A stretch of 64,000 nt of DNA from Nocardioides sp. Soil797. Lineage in GTDB: Bacteria; Actinomycetota; Actinomycetes; Propionibacteriales; Nocardioidaceae. Both the position numbers and the translations under genes were made by a program. Below the pieces are notes generated by a model. The model was not told where the DNA came from. It worked only from the letters and a program-made list of their open reading frames with translations, and searched no databases. The DNA lies in NCBI GenBank assembly GCA_001429555.1, contig LMSR01000020.1:152556-216555 (forward strand). Reading direction: 5' to 3'. Positions 60,889 to 64,000 of the stretch are shown one piece after another. Each line of letters starts with the position of its first letter. Within the stretch, counting starts at the first letter, position 1.

Positions 60889-60987
60889 GGCGATACTGGG
60901 TTTGAATCTTGTTTCAGGGGATGCGGCGATACTGGACACAGGTTGACAAAAGGCCCTCTGACCTGCGGTGATGGCATCCAGTATCGC
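60889..60987. repeat. GCGATACTGG repeats upstream of the integrase gene
   Basis: GGCGATACTGG occurs at 60889-60899 and 60925-60935, and its reverse complement (CCAGTATCGC) at 60978-60987. TTGTTGCACG is tandem at 61026-61045. Such short repeats near an integrase gene may be arm-type binding sites or part of an attachment site; no tRNA target is seen. No gene in 60776-61061. Confidence 0.55.
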
Positions 60988-61061
60988 TTTTGCGTCTGGA
61001 CAGAAATGCTCAGGTTTTGCCATCCTTGTTGCACGTTGTTGCACGAAATGAGGGAGTGGGC

Positions 61062-62162
61062 ATGGCAAGCAGACGCGGATTCGGGGCGATCCGGAAGCTT
61101 CCGAGCAAGCGTTACCAAGCGTCCTACCTCGGTCCCGACATGGTCCGACACAAGGCATCGGTGACGTTCGAGACGGCCGAGGATGCCGAGGCGTGGCTCG
61201 CCGATCGACGCCGAGAGATCAACAACGAAGACTGGACGCCACCCAGGACGAAGAAGCCACTCACGTTCGGGGAGCACGCCGAGCGCTGGCTCACTAACCG
61301 TCAGTTGAAGCCGCGCACCCGCTACCACTATCGCGGCATCCTCGACGCGAAGATCCTCCCGACCTTCGGCGACGTCGCCTTGAAGCACGTCACGGCCGAC
61401 CTGATCGACGACTGGCACTACCGCATGGGTGACGCGACCCCGACTGCGAAGGCGCACGCCTACGGCCTCATGAGGACGATCCTGGGGGACGCCGTCCAGC
61501 GTCGTCTGATCGACTTCAACCCCTGCCACATTCGCGGCGCTGGCAACACGAAGCGCGTCAAGCAGATCACCCCCGCCACGCTTCCCGAGCTCGAGGCACT
61601 GACGAAGGCGATGCCCGAGCGCTACCGGCTGATGATCCTGCTGGCGTCATGGTGCGGACTCCGCTTCGGAGAGATCACCGAACTACGCCGCCACGACTTC
61701 GACCTGACAAACGGCGTCGTCAAGATCCGCCGAGCCGTTGTCCGCGTGAAGGGCGAGTCCATCATCGGCACACCGAAGTCAGACGCAGGCACGCGCGACG
61801 TCTCGATCCCACCGCACCTTCTCCCCGTCGTGAAAGCACACCTGCGCGACAACATCACCGGGGGCCGCGCTGGCCTCCTGTTCCCTGCCGCTGGCGACCC
61901 GACGAAGCACCTGGCGCCCGCCACCCTCTACAGGGTCTTCTACAAGGCGCGCGAGGCCGCAGGTCGACCCGATCTCCGGTTCCACGACCTTCGCCACACC
62001 GGAGCGGTCCTCGCCGCCAGCACCGGCGCAACCCTGGCCGAACTGATGTCCCGCCTCGGACACTCCACGGCCGGCGCAGCGTTGCGCTACCAACACGCGG
62101 CCGAGAACCGCGACAAGGTCATAGCCGAAGCCCTGTCGAGCCTGGCAGCAAAGGACCTCTGA
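61062..62162 (+). CDS. Tyrosine recombinase (phage-type integrase)
   Basis: Site-specific recombinase, 366 residues from the ATG at 61062 (GAGGGAG upstream); the frame is open 24 codons further up. An AP2-like arm-binding region (residues 1-45, RGFGAIRKLPSKRYQASYLG), a SAM-like core-binding domain (about 70-150) and a catalytic domain with Arg in WCGLRFGEITELRR near 201, HDLRHT (308-313), the second His near 334 (GHST) and the nucleophile Tyr343 (ALRYQH). All catalytic residues are present, so it is probably active. It marks an integrated element whose right end lies outside the window. Confidence 0.94.
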   Translation: MASRRGFGAIRKLPSKRYQASYLGPDMVRHKASVTFETAEDAEAWLADRRREINNEDWTPPRTKKPLTFGEHAERWLTNRQLKPRTRYHYRGILDAKILPTFGDVALKHVTADLIDDWHYRMGDATPTAKAHAYGLMRTILGDAVQRRLIDFNPCHIRGAGNTKRVKQITPATLPELEALTKAMPERYRLMILLASWCGLRFGEITELRRHDFDLTNGVVKIRRAVVRVKGESIIGTPKSDAGTRDVSIPPHLLPVVKAHLRDNITGGRAGLLFPAAGDPTKHLAPATLYRVFYKAREAAGRPDLRFHDLRHTGAVLAASTGATLAELMSRLGHSTAGAALRYQHAAENRDKVIAEALSSLAAKDL

Positions 62163-62203
62163 CCAAGCGCCGAGGAGTCAGCTGCGCCTGAAGCGATCGA
62201 GCG

Positions 62204-62228
62204 TTATCGAGTTAGATAATTGTAGGAT
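62204..62228 (+). promoter_or_regulatory. Promoter and operator of the antitoxin-like gene
   Basis: TTATC-GAGTTA-GATAA (62204-62219) is a perfect dyad and TAGGAT (62223-62228) a -10 box 7 nt before the ATG. The dyad lies where an autoregulating antitoxin would bind. The stretch is AT-rich for this window. Confidence 0.6.
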
Positions 62229-62235
62229 TGGGGTC

Positions 62236-62853
62236 ATGGAACAGCCACTCGACCGCGACAGCGCCGAGGTCATCGCCCTCCTGCGCGACGCGGTGACCAC
62301 CAGTGGCCTGTCCCAAGCCGGGTTCGCCCGGGCGCTGGGGACGTCGGCGCCGCGGCTGTCGACGTACCTCACTGGCGACACTCGACCTTTCGCGCAGTTC
62401 CTCATCCGCGCCCAGCGGCTGGGTCGTGCTCTCGGCGCCGCGAAAGCCCGGGGGCTGATGTCGGCGCCTGCCACCGCTGCTGCGATGCGGGCCTACTTCC
62501 TCGCCGGCGAAAGCGAGTGGATCTGGCGGATGCTCCTCCAGGGCCGCGACCACCTCAACGCGATCGTTGGCGAACAAGACGAAGCCCTGCGCCAGGTCCT
62601 CCTCGATGCGTGGGCGGCCGAGCCTGCCTCGGTCGGATCGGCCGAGTGGGATGCCTTGCTGGCTGCGGTCGTCGCTCACGAACTCGAGACGGCGGGACTC
62701 GACGCGCCGGCCTGGTCGCTCCGCTCGTCCCTGCCGACGCCGTGGACGCCCGAGCATCCGTTCCTCACACCGGACCGGGTCCGCGCACAGACCCCTGACT
62801 GGCTGAGCCGCCGCAACATCTACGTCCCGGCTCGGGACCTGATGACGGCGTGA
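62236..62853 (+). CDS. HTH protein, probable antitoxin of a nucleotidyltransferase TA pair
   Basis: 205 residues. The N-terminal 60 are an XRE-type HTH (ALLRDAVTTSGLSQAGFARALGTSAPRLSTYLTG), and the rest is a helical domain I do not recognise (ATAAAMRAYFLAGESEWIWRMLLQGRD). The stop overlaps the start of the nucleotidyltransferase fragment (GTGA at 62850). A DNA-binding protein coupled to a nucleotidyltransferase is the arrangement of AbiEi/AbiEii-like and mycobacterial MenA/MenT systems, which makes this the antitoxin. The function is inferred from context. Confidence 0.65.
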   Translation: MEQPLDRDSAEVIALLRDAVTTSGLSQAGFARALGTSAPRLSTYLTGDTRPFAQFLIRAQRLGRALGAAKARGLMSAPATAAAMRAYFLAGESEWIWRMLLQGRDHLNAIVGEQDEALRQVLLDAWAAEPASVGSAEWDALLAAVVAHELETAGLDAPAWSLRSSLPTPWTPEHPFLTPDRVRAQTPDWLSRRNIYVPARDLMTA

Positions 62854-63090
62854 GCACGCCACGGCACGAGTTCACCTCCGAGGAGACGACGGAGCTTCTG
62901 GGCGAGCTCGACGCGCGCCTCCGAGCGCGCGGGATCGCGGCTGCCATCTTCGTCGTGGGCGAGGCCGCGATGGCGGCCAACCACACCAGACGCGACCGCC
63001 TGACAGAGGACGTCGACGCACTCACCCGCGACAACGTCGTCATCGAAGAAGCTCAGGCGCTGGCCCGCGAGCGAGGCCTGCCCACGAGCA
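62850..63090 (+). pseudogene. Truncated DUF6036/AbiEii-like nucleotidyltransferase (toxin fragment)
   Basis: From GTG 62850: the N-terminus (FTSEETTELLGELDARLRARG, AIFVVGEAAMAANHTRRDR, LTEDVDALTRDNVVIEEAQAL) matches the DUF6036/AbiEii-like fold, with DVD as the likely catalytic aspartates and GEAA in place of the usual GGAA. After about 75 residues (ARERGLPTS) the frame runs on to 63398 but encodes only the antisense of other genes. The true gene would be some 180-200 residues, so the toxin is truncated at a junction near 63075-63094, marked by the palindrome GGCCTGC-CCACGA-GCAGGCC. The pair is probably dead as a toxin. Confidence 0.6.
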
Positions 63091-63154
63091 GGCCAGCGAT
63101 GACGAGGACGAAGGCTCCCACGATCCCCAGCGCGAACTTGTTTGGGAGTGTCAT
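63053..63154 (-). pseudogene. Truncated membrane/thiol-type protein start
   Basis: 33-codon frame overlapping the upstream stop by ATGA: MTLPNKFALGIVGAFVLVIA-GLLVG, a short polar start and one membrane helix, as at the N-terminus of a tethered redoxin-like or lipoprotein gene. After residue 25 (about 63080) the sequence is antisense to the toxin fragment and stops at 63053. I read this as a gene cut off by the same junction. A genuine 33-residue protein is possible. Confidence 0.5.
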
Positions 63155-63807
63155 GAGCTTCCTCCCAGTGCGGCCGGTGCATCAGTGGAGGCAGCGGCTC
63201 GTACGGTCCCGGCTTTGCCGAGCCCGGGCCAGAATCGGCCGACTGTCGCCGCGTAGCTGGCGTACGCGTCGCGGTGAAGCCTGCACAGGTAGGGCTCCTC
63301 GACGACGCGGACCTGCAGTTGCAACGCGATCACGAGTGCGGCCAACCCGGCGACGGCGACCATGTTCGGCACCATCAGGGTCAGGCCCAGGCCGGTGAGG
63401 GCCATGGCGGTGAAAATGGGGTTGCGGACCAGTGCGAACAGCCCATCGGTGACGAGGGTGGTCTGCTCGGTTTCGTCCACGCCGATGCGCCACTCACTGC
63501 CCATCCGCAATTGAGCGGCCAGGGTGAGGATGAGGCCTGCTGAGGAGAGCAAGACACCGAAGACGTTGACGGCGCCGTGGTCCAACCACGCGATGGTCGG
63601 CAGGCCCATCAGGCCGGCAACCGGGGCGCAGACACCCACCAGGAGGGCTGCCACGAACAAGACGCCAGCCCACCACTCGGCGCTACCACGCCGACCCGAC
63701 AGCCCCCGGAATCCCGAGTCCCCGGTCTTGCGCACCTGGATGACCGTCCGGACGACGAAGCCCACGACCAGGTACACGGCGTAGACGCCGACGGCGAGCC
63801 ACGTCAT
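63151..63807 (-). CDS. Isoprenylcysteine carboxyl methyltransferase-like membrane protein
   Basis: 218 residues from the ATG at 63807, overlapping the upstream stop by ATGA. Five membrane helices and the SAM-site signature near the C-terminus (LVTDGLFALVRNPIFTAMALTGLG, then VVEEPYLCRLHRDAYASYAATVGRFWPGLG) belong to the ICMT/PEMT family. The substrate in bacteria is usually unknown. Such genes often lie in actinobacterial metal-resistance operons beside a regulator; here the next gene upstream is Cys-rich, which fits that setting but does not prove it. Confidence 0.85.
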   Translation of the reverse strand: MTWLAVGVYAVYLVVGFVVRTVIQVRKTGDSGFRGLSGRRGSAEWWAGVLFVAALLVGVCAPVAGLMGLPTIAWLDHGAVNVFGVLLSSAGLILTLAAQLRMGSEWRIGVDETEQTTLVTDGLFALVRNPIFTAMALTGLGLTLMVPNMVAVAGLAALVIALQLQVRVVEEPYLCRLHRDAYASYAATVGRFWPGLGKAGTVRAAASTDAPAALGGSS

Positions 63808-64000
63808 GACTCGCCACCGTCTCGTCGGCCGATATTGAGGATCGGCGAGCTCGACGTCGTCGAACCCGTCGGGTCCGTGCAGCAGTTGTCGGTGCAGTCG
63901 GCCGGGTCGTCGGTGCACCCGCATGCATCAGCAGGGGCCCCGTTGGTTCCGATCGGTCCGCAGCAGCCCTCGCCACGCCAGGCCTCGATACCTTCTCGTG
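63804..64000 (-). CDS. Cys-rich protein, C-terminal end only
   Basis: Minus frame from the right edge (first whole codon at 63998) to a stop at 63804: 64 residues, including EGCCGPIGTNG, ACGCTDD and DNCCTDPTGS, i.e. seven cysteines in the last 55. The stop overlaps the ICMT-like start. Too short to name; a metal-binding C-terminus of a regulator or resistance protein is plausible. A competing frame 63683-63976 is less likely because it lacks the cysteine pattern and coupling. Confidence 0.55.
   Translation of the reverse strand, partial: REGIEAWRGEGCCGPIGTNGAPADACGCTDDPADCTDNCCTDPTGSTTSSSPILNIGRRDGGES

Noticed and set aside
60897..60909. tRNA T-arm-like GGGTTTGAATC upstream of the integrase
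   Set aside because: No pairing arm, anticodon arm or acceptor stem around it, and the loop departs from GTTCGAATC.

Overview
The window looks like chromosomal DNA of a high-GC Gram-positive actinobacterium, most likely a member of Nocardioidaceae (Nocardioides-like). The evidence is the very GC-rich codon use, short leaders with TANNNT -10 boxes 6-8 nt before start codons, an actinobacterial ClgR, a DUF3046 gene before recA, and the ftsK / rodZ-like / rimO / pgsA / clgR / recA-recX order familiar from mycobacteria and corynebacteria. The genus is inferred; no rRNA or tRNA gene is present to fix it.

Layout. 1-6.2 kb: cytochrome bd oxidase operon (cydA-cydB-cydDC, minus strand, running off the left edge), divergent from a BlaI-type repressor and an M56 metallopeptidase. 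6.3-9.4 kb: a secreted thermolysin-family (M4) protease. 9.6-18.1 kb: housekeeping block with FtsK translocase, a RodZ-like membrane regulator, an acyl-CoA synthetase, RimO and PgsA. 18.4-25.5 kb: a giant secreted nuclease/5'-nucleotidase and a GH15 glucoamylase-like enzyme. 25.6-33 kb: ClgR, then the DNA repair pair Nei2/Lhr and a YtcJ-like amidohydrolase. 33.1-39.2 kb: a SigE-like sigma factor with a membrane partner, small membrane and GNAT genes, a DinB-methyltransferase fusion, DUF3046, recA (with LexA box) and recX. 39.4-42.2 kb: GNAT, then a tightly coupled PPK2 / HipA-like kinase / DUF3037 operon. 42.3-45.9 kb: sulfite reductase, zinc-ribbon protein, CysH and a CbiX-type chelatase (assimilatory sulfur reduction and siroheme). 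46.3-47.7 kb: glyA. 47.9-51.8 kb: a CitA/DcuS-type two-component system divergent from a C4-dicarboxylate transporter. 51.8-54.1 kb: ECF42-type sigma factor with three YCII genes. 54.3-60.8 kb: YihY, K+ channel, acyltransferase, and a P450 divergent from its TetR regulator. 60.8-64 kb: the edge of a mobile island with a tyrosine integrase, an antitoxin/truncated nucleotidyltransferase-toxin pair, and the tail of an operon with an isoprenylcysteine-methyltransferase-like gene and a Cys-rich protein.

Three patterns cut across the annotation. (1) Many gene ends carry repeats of a short sequence that I find only at that site, as direct copies, inverted copies or both; the clearest are 3+3 copies at 42.2 kb, 2+2 at 23.6 kb and 4-5 tandem copies at 35.2 kb. 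(2) Two unrelated genes 6 kb apart (amidohydrolase and GNAT) share a nearly identical 34-nt promoter leader, each with an inverted upstream arm, which suggests a shared regulator or a mobile hairpin element. (3) Many promoters look leaderless.

All calls come from reading the sequence by eye. Family names are recognition-level assignments, not database results.
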